41,407 bases of DNA from Chitinophagaceae bacterium (GTDB lineage: Bacteria > Bacteroidota > Bacteroidia > Chitinophagales > Chitinophagaceae). The stretch lies in assembly GCA_016786885.1 (NCBI GenBank), contig JAEUVO010000059.1, forward strand, positions 1-41,407. Reading direction: 5' to 3'. The position numbers and the translations under genes were made by a program. Under the pieces are notes generated by a model. The model saw nothing but the letters and a program-made list of their open reading frames with translations. It was not told the origin of the DNA and did no database searches. The first letter of the stretch is position 1. The number at the start of each line of letters is the position of its first letter. Positions 1-7,903 of this stretch are shown here, in pieces.

Positions 1-1
1 T

Positions 2-1873
2 AAAGTATCCGGACCTTCTTCAGGAACAATCACCAGTCCTGCTTCTGTTACAACTTCAGTAACCGGACTGGTTCAGGGAATTTATCAATTCGAGTTAACC
101 GTTACTGATAATAGTGGTGCAACTGATAAAGACACGATGCAGATAACAGTGAATCCTGCACCGAATGTGCCGCCTGTTGCAAATGCAGGCATAGATCAGG
201 CTCTTACTTTACCCACCAACACCACAACACTTGATGGTTCAGCATCCGGTGACCCGGATGGGACGATTGCAGCTTATGCATGGCAAAAAATATCAGGCCC
301 TGCTGCGGGAACAGTATCCAATCCTGCTTCTGTTACTACTGCTGTGACTGGACTTGTGCAAGGAACTTATTTGTTTGAACTCACAATAACCGATAACAAC
401 GGCGCAATGGATAAAGACACGATGCAGGTGACTGTGAACGCCGCACCGAACGTTCCGCCTGTTGCTAATGCTGGCATAGATCAAAGTATTACTTTACCCA
501 CCAACAATACAACGCTTGACGGTTCAATATCCAATGATCCGGACGGAACGATTGTAACCTATGCATGGAATAAAATATCCGGCCCGGCTGCGGGAGCAAT
601 TAGTAGTCCTTCATCAGTTAGCACGGCTGTTACAGGACTGGTCCAAGGAACTTATTTGTTTGAACTTATAGTAACCGATAATAACGGTGCAACGAACAAA
701 GACACTATGCAGGTAACAGTGAATGCTGCACCGAATGTGCCGCCGGTTGCCAATGCCGGCATAGATCAAAGTATTACTTTACCAACGAACAATACAACAC
801 TTGACGGCTCAGCATCCAATGATCCGGATGGAACGATTGCAACTTATGCCTGGGTTAAAATATCCGGGCCCGCTGCAGGAACCATCACCAGTCCTGCTTC
901 TGCTACAACTTCAGTAACGAGTTTAGTGCAGGGTGTGTATCAGTTTGAACTCACAGTAACTGATAATAACGGAGCGACCAATAAAGACACTATGCAGGTG
1001 ACGGTGAATCCTGCACCGAACGTTCCACCGGTTGCCAATGCCGGCATAGATCAAAGTATTACTTTACCCACCAGCAATACAACGCTTGACGGCTCGGTAT
1101 CCAATGATCCGGACGGAACGATTGTAACATATGCATGGAATAAAATATCCGGGCCGGCTGCGGGTGCAATAACCAATTTTGCTTCCATCACAACTTCAAT
1201 AACGAGTTTAGTGCAGGGTGTGTACCAGTTCGAGTTAACCGTTACCGATAATAATGGAGCAACAGATAAGGATACGGTGCAGGTAACCGTGAACGCTGCG
1301 CCGAACGTTCCGCCTGTTGCCAATGCAGGCATTGACCAGACTGTTACTTTACCTACTGATAATACAACACTTGACGGTTCCGCCTCAACTGATGCTAATG
1401 GAACGATTGCAGCTTATGCCTGGACAAAGATCAGCGGACCAGTGGCGGGAACAATAACCAATGCTGCTTCTGTTACAACTTCTGTAACCGGATTGGTTCA
1501 GGGAACTTATCAGTTTGAGTTAACGGTTACTGATAATAACGGAGCAACAAATAAGGACACCGTACAGGTAACGGTAAACCTGATTACCGCAGTCACTATT
1601 CTTCCATCGAATGGAAATATCCTTGTTAAGGCTTATCCAACCGTGGTGACAGGATTGATTAAGCTGTCTGTTACCGCAGCAGATTTTAACCAACCAACAG
1701 CGATAACTATATACAATGTTTCAGGCAATATTGTTTATAAAGGGCAAATGTTACGAAACCAGGCTACTACCGAAAAAGATATTGATATGACAGGCTTTAT
1801 CAACGGGATTTACTTCATCGAAGTAACAATAGGAACAAAAGCAAGAGAAGTGATAAAGGTGGTCCGGCTATAA
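2..1873 (+). CDS. PKD-repeat surface protein with T9SS sorting domain (5' partial)
   Basis: The reading frame is open from the window edge, so the N-terminus lies outside; 623 residues are visible. It holds five complete and one partial Ig-like PKD-type modules of 95 residues, each starting near PNVPPVANAGIDQ and ending in a TDNNGAT.KDT..VTVN strand. The last ~90 residues (from about ILPSNGNILVKAYP) form a T9SS type A C-terminal sorting domain with YNVSG, GIYFIEV and a basic end. T9SS substrates of this type are exported across the outer membrane and anchored or released; PKD modules usually act as spacers or in adhesion or polysaccharide binding. A catalytic domain could lie upstream, outside the window. 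It is followed by the first cassette-like island. Confidence 0.9.
   Translation, partial: KVSGPSSGTITSPASVTTSVTGLVQGIYQFELTVTDNSGATDKDTMQITVNPAPNVPPVANAGIDQALTLPTNTTTLDGSASGDPDGTIAAYAWQKISGPAAGTVSNPASVTTAVTGLVQGTYLFELTITDNNGAMDKDTMQVTVNAAPNVPPVANAGIDQSITLPTNNTTLDGSISNDPDGTIVTYAWNKISGPAAGAISSPSSVSTAVTGLVQGTYLFELIVTDNNGATNKDTMQVTVNAAPNVPPVANAGIDQSITLPTNNTTLDGSASNDPDGTIATYAWVKISGPAAGTITSPASATTSVTSLVQGVYQFELTVTDNNGATNKDTMQVTVNPAPNVPPVANAGIDQSITLPTSNTTLDGSVSNDPDGTIVTYAWNKISGPAAGAITNFASITTSITSLVQGVYQFELTVTDNNGATDKDTVQVTVNAAPNVPPVANAGIDQTVTLPTDNTTLDGSASTDANGTIAAYAWTKISGPVAGTITNAASVTTSVTGLVQGTYQFELTVTDNNGATNKDTVQVTVNLITAVTILPSNGNILVKAYPTVVTGLIKLSVTAADFNQPTAITIYNVSGNIVYKGQMLRNQATTEKDIDMTGFINGIYFIEVTIGTKAREVIKVVRL
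161..1585 (+). repeat. Five tandem 285-bp PKD-module repeats
   Basis: Units start at 161, 446, 731, 1016 and 1301, each with CCGAA(T/C)GT(G/T)CC at the start. A sixth partial unit occupies bases 2-160. The period is exactly 285 bp (95 codons), so copy number can change without a frameshift. Units are near identical at the nucleotide level in several stretches, which suggests recent duplication or homogenisation. Confidence 0.9.
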
Positions 1874-1981
1874 ATGAAGAGCCTTTTCTTCAAAACGAAA
1901 ATTGTCCTTCTCAGTCGTTGTTATATTTCTTTAACCTCTCAGATCGAGAAGGTATGTTATTCGACATAACTATTAGAAGAT

Positions 1982-2011
1982 AAAGTTTATTTGATTTTTT
2001 ATACAGTTCAT
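1982..2011. other. Edge sequence shared with the second gene island
   Basis: This 30-bp AT-rich stretch, ending CAGTTCAT, matches 20520-20548 at about 25 of 30 positions with one gap. In both places it lies just left of the first inverted repeat of an island, after an unrelated chromosomal gene. It may be a common end of the cassette arrays or part of a degenerate terminal site. The function is unknown. Confidence 0.55.
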
Positions 2012-2026
2012 GTAAGCGGTAGTTTT
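2011..2026. repeat. Left half of inverted repeat enclosing the 2028-2651 gene
   Basis: TGTAAGCGGTAGTTTT here is the reverse complement, at 14 of 16 positions, of AAAATTACCGCTTACG at 2685-2700. The repeat ends two bases before the stop codon of the gene at 2028-2651, and its partner lies 33 bases upstream of the start codon. This is the only gene of the five whose repeat ends in TAC/GTA rather than AAC/GTT. Confidence 0.75.
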
Positions 2027-2027
2027 G

Positions 2028-2651
2028 TCACTGGTGCTTTTGACAAAATTCTATAGCTAAGTCGTAAAAGTCTTTGTCACCAAAACTCCAACCGCACATC
2101 CCTCTTGTCTTCTTTGCATAATCTAATAATGAAAGAGCTTTATCGTAATTCTTCTGAACTATGGAAGAAACAATCAGTAAGTCGGAGTCAAACCATTCAC
2201 TTCTTTTGCTTGGATGTTGTTCAACGAATTGTACAAAGTTGTCTATATTGCTAACGGTAGAAGAAAGCTCATCAACCTTCGAATTTATTTTGTGCAACAG
2301 GTTACTGATGTCTGCTTTTAGCGTTTCAGGAACAACTTTTAACTTGTAGTCATAAACGTCTTTTGAGCAAACTACAAACGCTCCGTTTCCTCTAAAACTT
2401 AAAGGCGTTTTCCTATTGTCATTCAAATCCACGATTTCCCAAAATGTGTCGTCAATTATCAGGGGTTTAAATTCAAGTGAGCCGGAAACGGAACTGTCGA
2501 AGCCTGAAGTGTAAAATGTCGCTTCGTAAAAAAAATCCTTCACTGCTTTATAGGCAAACCATCCTTTAAATTTCCATCCGTTGGCTTTAGCTTCTTGCTT
2601 TATAATATTGTCCCATTCTTTTTCTTTCTGCTTGTTTAACGAGAGTGCCAT
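2028..2651 (-). CDS. Hypothetical protein, cassette-like gene
   Basis: A 207-residue soluble protein with no signal peptide or membrane segment. I do not recognise a family with confidence. The N-terminal part (KEKEWDNIIKQEAKANGWKFKGWFAYKAVKDFFYEATFY) followed by alternating strands is loosely reminiscent of small DUF4304-like proteins, but this is weak. The C-terminal ~90 residues look helical (DISNLLHKINSKVDELSSTV and SIVQKNYDKALSLLDYAKK). It is AT-rich relative to the trp operon, is enclosed by a 16-bp inverted repeat (2011-2026 and 2685-2700), and has the same orientation as the next two genes. The ATG at 2651 is the only plausible start. Confidence 0.7.
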   Translation of the reverse strand: MALSLNKQKEKEWDNIIKQEAKANGWKFKGWFAYKAVKDFFYEATFYTSGFDSSVSGSLEFKPLIIDDTFWEIVDLNDNRKTPLSFRGNGAFVVCSKDVYDYKLKVVPETLKADISNLLHKINSKVDELSSTVSNIDNFVQFVEQHPSKRSEWFDSDLLIVSSIVQKNYDKALSLLDYAKKTRGMCGWSFGDKDFYDLAIEFCQKHQ

Positions 2652-2684
2652 TTATGTCTGCTTGTTGTAGAGTAGTGTCGTGTT

Positions 2685-2897
2685 AAAATTACCGCTTACG
2701 AGCAGGTATTGCCGATGGTGGGGAATTTTATATTCGTCCGCCGGAGCCACTGCCTGGCTTTTTTGATAAAGTTAAATATTAAGAACTAAAGTTGGGCTTT
2801 ATTCGTCGAGCCCCGAACCGCAGCACAGCAGAATTACCGTTGCTGATTGTTCCAATGTCCAGCCCCACTATTGGCAATACCAATGTTGGTGGCAGTT
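2685..2897. repeat. attC-like long hairpin between cassette-like genes (copy 1)
   Basis: Inner arms GGTATTGCCGATGGTGGGG (2705-2723) and CCCCACTATTGGCAATACC (2863-2881) are complementary over 19 bp with two G:T-compatible changes. About 140 bp of terminal loop lies between them. Bases 2701-2887 are about 93% identical to 21491-21679. The outer parts do not pair with each other: 2685-2700 pairs across the 2028-2651 gene, and 2882-2897 pairs across the 2896-4038 gene. The loop contains TGGGCTTTATTCGTC (2793-2807), shared by all three hairpins. Confidence 0.8.
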
Positions 2898-4038
2898 AAA
2901 GTTTTTCAAGCTGAGAAATTCGTTCAGTGATGTATTTTAAATTTAAATGCCTATTTATGGATATTACTCTTTGATAAAAATGCAGAATAATTTTTACAAA
3001 ACCTTTTTTCTTAAACGGGTTGCTTTCATTTTCCATTGTCGAATATTTTTTGTCACCAAACTTTATCAACAGAGAAATAAGTCTTTCCATTTCATTTTTT
3101 CGACCTCTTTCTATAATAAGATCTGTCAGACTATTGAAATCTTCATCTGTAATTCTGACGTCATCTATCTTTTCGTATCGTGTTAATCGTTCGTCAGTAA
3201 TAATATCCTCAATTCGAGGATAATTTAATTCAATGTTTTTAGTGAACCAAAACTTGTATGTAGTATCAAAACTAACTATTGAATCCACCCATTCGCCATA
3301 GAATTGAGCTGTGTTTTTTACAACAAAACCTTTAAGGCCATTTTCAGAACCTAAGATTATTACTTCCTTCTTATCAGGAAAATTTCCATAAATATTTTTG
3401 TCTTCTGTGTAAGAGTTGAAATGGTAATAATATTGTTCTTTCAATTTGTCAAAAAATTGGATAACTCTGTCGATAGCTGGAAACAGAAAAGTATTAATGT
3501 CAATTTGGTTAACTCTACTATTGTTTACTGTTATCGGGTCTGAGTCGAGAAGAAAGTAAACCTCATTATAAAATGTATAAGCAGAATGAAAAAAGGTATT
3601 TCTTAATTCTTGAAAATGAGTCTCATCAAAGAATTTTGTTAAGAGATTTAGTTTACACTCTTCAAATAATATTGTTAGGTTACTGACTTTTTCTCCTGTT
3701 CCTAATAATCGGTCTCCTTTCTTTGTTTTCCAATATAAAATTGGCGAACCTCTTAAATTTAGTTTATTGTAAGAAAGGTTTCCAAGTATCCTATACAAGT
3801 CGCTGCTTTCAAAAAATGTTGAATACAAGAGCAGCCCAATCCTTGCTTTTTCTACAGAAGATAATTGGCTATACAAAATTTTATATTGCTCTATTGCGTT
3901 AAACCATTCAAATAAATTTGTGTTTGTCTGATTTTCTGCCATACCATAATTGTTAATTAAGGTTTGGACAAACTCAAATTCATTTGTAGTTCTTGCGTCA
4001 AGAAATAACTTTTCTATTTCTGTTAATGTCGAATCCAT
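2896..4038 (-). CDS. Hypothetical protein with a HEPN-like RNTFFH motif
   Basis: A 380-residue, very AT-rich gene with a probably all-helical product and no signal peptide or membrane segment. Residues 146-151 read R-N-T-F-F-H within a helical stretch (HFQELRNTFFHSAYTFYNEV). This fits the R-x4-6-H signature of HEPN RNases, with the polar residue commonly found after Arg. HEPN proteins act in toxin-antitoxin, abortive infection and CRISPR systems by cutting RNA. Only the motif supports the assignment here. No paired antitoxin is visible. The stop codon lies within the inverted repeat 2882-2897, whose partner is 4073-4088, so the gene is packed like its neighbours. It could instead be an unrelated helical protein. 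Confidence 0.65.
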   Translation of the reverse strand: MDSTLTEIEKLFLDARTTNEFEFVQTLINNYGMAENQTNTNLFEWFNAIEQYKILYSQLSSVEKARIGLLLYSTFFESSDLYRILGNLSYNKLNLRGSPILYWKTKKGDRLLGTGEKVSNLTILFEECKLNLLTKFFDETHFQELRNTFFHSAYTFYNEVYFLLDSDPITVNNSRVNQIDINTFLFPAIDRVIQFFDKLKEQYYYHFNSYTEDKNIYGNFPDKKEVIILGSENGLKGFVVKNTAQFYGEWVDSIVSFDTTYKFWFTKNIELNYPRIEDIITDERLTRYEKIDDVRITDEDFNSLTDLIIERGRKNEMERLISLLIKFGDKKYSTMENESNPFKKKGFVKIILHFYQRVISINRHLNLKYITERISQLEKL

Positions 4039-4072
4039 AAATGAAAGGTCAGAAGTTTAGGGTGTCGGAATT

Positions 4073-4275
4073 AATTGCCACCAACGTTAGGGCTTGGCGA
4101 CGTGGCGATATTCCGTGTTACGTAAGCTGGGACTGAAGCTGATCAAAGATATGAAGATGAAAATATATTCTATAGCTGGGCTTTATTCGTCAGATTGATA
4201 TGTAGCCGAACAATGTTATATCGATGAGGATATATTCGTAAAGCCGCCATAACGCCAAACCCCATGTTGCCTGCA
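4073..4275. repeat. attC-like long hairpin between cassette-like genes (divergent copy)
   Basis: Arms GGGCTTGGCGACGTGGCG (4090-4107) and CGCCATAACGCCAAACCCC (4245-4263) are complementary at about 14 of 18 positions. The outer left part AATTGCCACCAACGTT (4073-4088) pairs across the 2896-4038 gene with 2882-2897 (14 of 16). The outer right part GTTGCCTGCA (4266-4275) pairs across the TIR gene with 5202-5211 (10 of 10). The arms differ from copy 1, but the loop keeps TGGGCTTTATTCGTC (4177-4191). Confidence 0.75.
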
Positions 4276-4289
4276 GTAGTCTACGATTA

Positions 4290-5174
4290 TTATAATAAGT
4301 CCTTTATTGACTGTATTAGTTTGTCCCAAGGTCTTGTAGCTCTGTTTGTAAAATCTAAATATTGAAGTGATTCTAATCTTGGATGAAGCGGTGTCTGTTT
4401 CAACATAATAGGAAATATATTCTTCCCTTTTCCCCAAGCATATGCCCACTCATAAGTAACATATTCTGATTTTTTTGCTTCAGGAGTCATTATTGCAATA
4501 ACCGCAATTGATTTAGATATTCCTTCATCTATTTCCTCTCTCCAATCTTGACCGATTTTTAATCTTTCACTGTCTATCCACCCGGTGATCTTGCTTTTTT
4601 CTAATTGTAGTTTGAGAAGTTCTGCAAAATCAGCATCTTCATGGTCATGCGAAATAAAAACGATTTTTTCGGTTCTATGCACCACTTTTAATTCTGAATC
4701 TTGCTGAGGCTTATTATAGGCTATATTTTGTATAGTTTGTAATAACTCTTTAATTGATTTTTCTTGTTCATAAACGGTAAGTTCATCTAACGGTCGACCT
4801 CCTTGGGGGAACACTTTGCTTCTTACAATCCAGTTTACGGATGACCAATTTGACTCATTGCATATTACAGGAAAAATAAATTTATCTTTTCTTTCTGAAG
4901 TATCATTAAACAGTGCATTTAACGAACTTGAATTGATTTCTACATATGAAGAGGAAATTAGAGGTATAATAATATCCGATTCGTTAACTAAATTAATTAC
5001 TTTTCTCTCTGTATCTTCAATAAGCTTTGAGTGCTCGATTCCTACATTTTTGCTAATAGCCCTTTGTTCAAAATATGTTGTTACATTTACATCACTGTTT
5101 TGTTTTTTAATTCTTGAAGCAAGAGTTTTTGCCAATTCATCTTGTTCGGGGAAGTGGTCAATATAAATTCTCAT
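4290..5174 (-). CDS. Protein with C-terminal TIR domain and degenerate N-terminal TIR-like domain
   Basis: A 294-residue cytoplasmic protein. Residues 170-262 are a bacterial TIR domain: KIVFISHDHEDADFAELL (first strand and helix), WIDSERLKIGQDWREEID, and SEYVTYEWAYAW with the putative catalytic Glu at about residue 242. Active bacterial TIR domains cleave NAD+ or make cyclic ADP-ribose signals in anti-phage systems. Residues 1-110 (MRIYIDHFPEQDELAKTLASRI, then SDIIIPLISSSYVE) look like a second TIR-like fold without the usual Glu. The frame is open to an ATG at 5237, but I chose the ATG at 5174. The inverted repeat that closes this gene (4266-4275 and 5202-5211) lies 27 bases upstream of 5174, and the earlier start would cross it. 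Confidence 0.8.
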   Translation of the reverse strand: MRIYIDHFPEQDELAKTLASRIKKQNSDVNVTTYFEQRAISKNVGIEHSKLIEDTERKVINLVNESDIIIPLISSSYVEINSSSLNALFNDTSERKDKFIFPVICNESNWSSVNWIVRSKVFPQGGRPLDELTVYEQEKSIKELLQTIQNIAYNKPQQDSELKVVHRTEKIVFISHDHEDADFAELLKLQLEKSKITGWIDSERLKIGQDWREEIDEGISKSIAVIAIMTPEAKKSEYVTYEWAYAWGKGKNIFPIMLKQTPLHPRLESLQYLDFTNRATRPWDKLIQSIKDLL

Positions 5175-5201
5175 AATAGCTCTGTTATTTAAAATGTCTA
5201 T

Positions 5202-5211
5202 TGCAGGCAAC
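5202..5211. repeat. Right half of inverted repeat enclosing the TIR gene
   Basis: TGCAGGCAAC is the exact reverse complement of GTTGCCTGCA at 4266-4275, on the other side of the TIR gene. It marks the right edge of the first island. It ends in AAC, as at three other genes. Beyond it no hairpin arm like those between genes was found. Confidence 0.65.
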
Positions 5212-5309
5212 TCATAAATATACGCCACTCCTGGCATAAATTTCCATTGATAACCAGCGCTGTTTTATGCCAGAAACAATTTAATTATGTACAATGCTGT
5301 TCAAATTCT

Positions 5310-7757
5310 CTAAAACGCCTTCTTCTCTTCCTTCTCATTTTTCTTCCCGGCATTCTTTACATATTTCTCCAGCCATTCAAATTGTTCAGCAAGGGTATGC
5401 AATACATTTTCTCTTCCGGCATAGCCATGGCTTTCATAAGGCAGGCTTACATATTTTACCGTGCCGCCATGTCCTTTAATGGCATTAAAGAGTCTTTCAC
5501 TCTGTATGGGGAAAGTGCCGGTATTATTATCCATCTCGCCATGTATCAGCAGTATCGGTGTTTTTATTTTATCTGCATAACTGAAAGGGCTCATTTTGGT
5601 ATAGAGGTCCTGCGCCTGCCAGTAGGTTCTGTCCTCATTCTGAAAACCAAATGGTGTAAGCGAACGGTTATAGGCACCGCTGCGGGCTATACCAGCTTTG
5701 AATAATTTTGTATGGGCCAGTAAATTCGCCGTCATAAAGGCACCATAGCTGTGGCCGCCCACCGCCACCCGGTTCTTATCAGCCACACCTAATGAGTCAA
5801 GCACATGAATGGCGGCTTCTGCATTCATCGTTAATTGCTCAATAAAATTATCATTTGGTTTTGCATCTTTAGTTGTGGCCACGATCGGCATTTCTGCATT
5901 ATTCAATACAGCATAGCCCTGCGTAACATAAAACACCGGTGAACCACCACCTACCATGGTAAAACGATGTTCGCTGCCACGAACCTGTGCCGCATCTGCC
6001 GCTGAGTTGAATTCCCTTGGATAGGCCCAGAGTATCACCGGCAGTTTGCCATCTTTTTTAGGATCATATCCTTTGGGCAGGTACAGATCGCCGGTAAGAT
6101 CCACTCCGTCGGCTCTTTTATATTTTATTTTTTCCTGCGTTACTCCTTCCATCTGCGGATAAGGATTGCTGAATTTTGTCAGCTGCCTGTCGGCAATGCG
6201 GAGCCGTAAATTTTTGATCCAGTAGTTAGGAACTTCTTTTTCGCTTTCTCTCGACGTAAGCAGTTGCAGTTTATCTGCATCCAGCACTTTCACTACATTT
6301 TCAAAATAACCTTCTGTGCAGCGCCACAGCGTATCAGCTTTTTTGGTATGCACATCATAAGCCAGCAGGAAAGGAAGATCGCCTTTGGGCGAACTGCCGG
6401 TGGTATTGTTCAATAATATTTTATTTCCGTTATCGATCGTCCATAATACTTCCTTACCATATTTATTGGGTTGTGTAACCGGGAAGCCGGGACTGGAATA
6501 AGCATCAGTAGTATTCCGGGTGATCAGTCTTTCCAGGTCTTCTGTTACTGAATTGAAGCGATCGATCTGTGTTACCTGTTTGCTTCTTAATCCTTCGGTT
6601 ACGATAGCAAGGTTGGCATCACCCCACACGGTGCCGGCATAGCGCATCTTTGTTTTAAACAGCAGTTTGGACATTCCTTTGAACGGTGCTGACAAAGCAT
6701 ACACCGCATCACGGTACTCCACATTCTTTTTGATAAAACCACTGTCAAGCGGCATACACCAAACGGCGGTGGCCGGTTCATCATCCCTCCATTCAAATGC
6801 TCTTGGTACCAGTTGCACATTATCATAACCAGCCGGGGCTGTTTCAGCAGAAGGCAGGTCGGCGAGTTCCTTTACTGCTTTACCCGTCATGTCAGTAATG
6901 GCTACCACAGAAGGAAAGCCACCGGCAGGCACAGTATAAGAGAATGGTTTTTTTAATGTGCGGATCAGCATATAATTTTTATCAGGCGATATACTGATCA
7001 TACTATAAATAGCAGGCAAGCCAATCTTTGTTTCAATGCCATTTACATTCTTCACCAGTTGTGTGGTGGCATAAAATGCATAAAGCTGTTCATCATACGG
7101 GTTTTTGATAAGGTCCTGGAAAGTAGGACGGGGAGAAGCTTTTCCATAGTTCTCCTGCACCGTTGGTCCAGCCGGTACAGCCGGCCTGGCAGGGGCTGCA
7201 CTGGCAGGCTTCAATGCTGTTCGGTAGAGTAATGTATTATCATCATACCACTGGTAACCACCGGTGATAGTATTCAGCGCCGTCTTATTTACTTTCATTG
7301 CTTTTTGTGTGGCCACATCTATTACATAAAGATCAACACGACTGGCGGTGGTATGAGTGAAAGCGATCTTCTTATTATTGCTGCTCCAGCTGATGCTGCC
7401 GGCGTATAATGGAACAGGCAGTCCGGTGATCTTAAATTCCTTGTCCGATTTTATATTCTTTAAATAGAGGTTGGTAACAAAATTCTGCCGGCTGGGTGCA
7501 AAATTTGCCGGGTTGATACGAAGACCGGCTATTCTCAATTCAGGCCTGGCCAGTTCTTCGACTGAGGGATAACTGCTGCTTTCCATTAGCAGCATCCAGT
7601 CTCCTTTATCATCCACACTTACATTGGGAGGACGTTTTGCCAGCAGCATATCTGCCACATCTTTGGGCGGTGTTTTATAACCACCGATATCCTGCGCAGG
7701 TAATATTGTAACAGATAGGATGAGTAAAAGGCAGAGGAGAAGGCGTTTGGTTGACAT
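5310..7757 (-). CDS. Secreted S9 family peptidase, glutamyl endopeptidase (S9D) type
   Basis: 815 residues from the ATG at 7757. An earlier ATG at 7793 exists, but the segment MSTKRLLLCLLLILSVTILPAQ is a clean signal peptide. The N-terminal two thirds form a beta-propeller-like region and the C-terminal ~250 residues an alpha/beta hydrolase domain. The catalytic triad is visible: Ser in GGHSYGAF, Asp in HGEMDNNTGT and His in PYESHGYAG (about residues 670, 743 and 777). The stretch GIARSGAYNRSLTPFGFQNE is characteristic of the S9D group that includes plant chloroplast glutamyl endopeptidase. It is predicted to act in the periplasm on peptides, cutting after acidic residues. The Lys/Glu-rich tail after KYVKNAG is low complexity. 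It appears to be a single-gene transcript. Confidence 0.9.
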   Translation of the reverse strand: MSTKRLLLCLLLILSVTILPAQDIGGYKTPPKDVADMLLAKRPPNVSVDDKGDWMLLMESSSYPSVEELARPELRIAGLRINPANFAPSRQNFVTNLYLKNIKSDKEFKITGLPVPLYAGSISWSSNNKKIAFTHTTASRVDLYVIDVATQKAMKVNKTALNTITGGYQWYDDNTLLYRTALKPASAAPARPAVPAGPTVQENYGKASPRPTFQDLIKNPYDEQLYAFYATTQLVKNVNGIETKIGLPAIYSMISISPDKNYMLIRTLKKPFSYTVPAGGFPSVVAITDMTGKAVKELADLPSAETAPAGYDNVQLVPRAFEWRDDEPATAVWCMPLDSGFIKKNVEYRDAVYALSAPFKGMSKLLFKTKMRYAGTVWGDANLAIVTEGLRSKQVTQIDRFNSVTEDLERLITRNTTDAYSSPGFPVTQPNKYGKEVLWTIDNGNKILLNNTTGSSPKGDLPFLLAYDVHTKKADTLWRCTEGYFENVVKVLDADKLQLLTSRESEKEVPNYWIKNLRLRIADRQLTKFSNPYPQMEGVTQEKIKYKRADGVDLTGDLYLPKGYDPKKDGKLPVILWAYPREFNSAADAAQVRGSEHRFTMVGGGSPVFYVTQGYAVLNNAEMPIVATTKDAKPNDNFIEQLTMNAEAAIHVLDSLGVADKNRVAVGGHSYGAFMTANLLAHTKLFKAGIARSGAYNRSLTPFGFQNEDRTYWQAQDLYTKMSPFSYADKIKTPILLIHGEMDNNTGTFPIQSERLFNAIKGHGGTVKYVSLPYESHGYAGRENVLHTLAEQFEWLEKYVKNAGKKNEKEEKKAF

Positions 7758-7903
7758 ACTGTAAGATTTTACAGGAAGAAAGTTACGCCACAAAATGTTC
7801 GTTGTGCTACTAATTGTAAAAATCTTATTAAGGTTTTCGCACAGAAAGGAGGTGATTATGTTTTTCTGTAATACATTAAAGAAAAAAGGGTTATTAACCA
7901 GTG

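Noticed and set aside
293..1332. Antisense open frames inside the PKD repeats.
   Set aside because: They arise from the repeated composition of the sense gene, have no family similarity and lie fully opposite a clear coding region.
161..1585. Regular repeats that might be taken as a CRISPR-like array.
   Set aside because: The 285-bp units are in-frame coding modules with no spacers of constant length.
1906..1952. CCTTCTC/GAGAAGG inverted repeat after the PKD gene as terminator.
   Set aside because: The loop is 33 bases and no T-run follows; only seven base pairs.
2161..2349. Plus-strand open frame opposite the 2028-2651 gene.
   Set aside because: A short frame without recognisable features, opposite a longer gene that fills its inverted-repeat unit.
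2011..5211. Insertion-sequence or MITE explanation for the first island.
   Set aside because: There is no transposase and no target duplication was noticed; the repeats differ from gene to gene and pair across single genes rather than bounding the whole island.
4290..5237. Longer TIR protein starting at 5237.
   Set aside because: The extension crosses the inverted repeat that closes the unit and lacks TIR-like sequence; the ATG at 5174 fits better.
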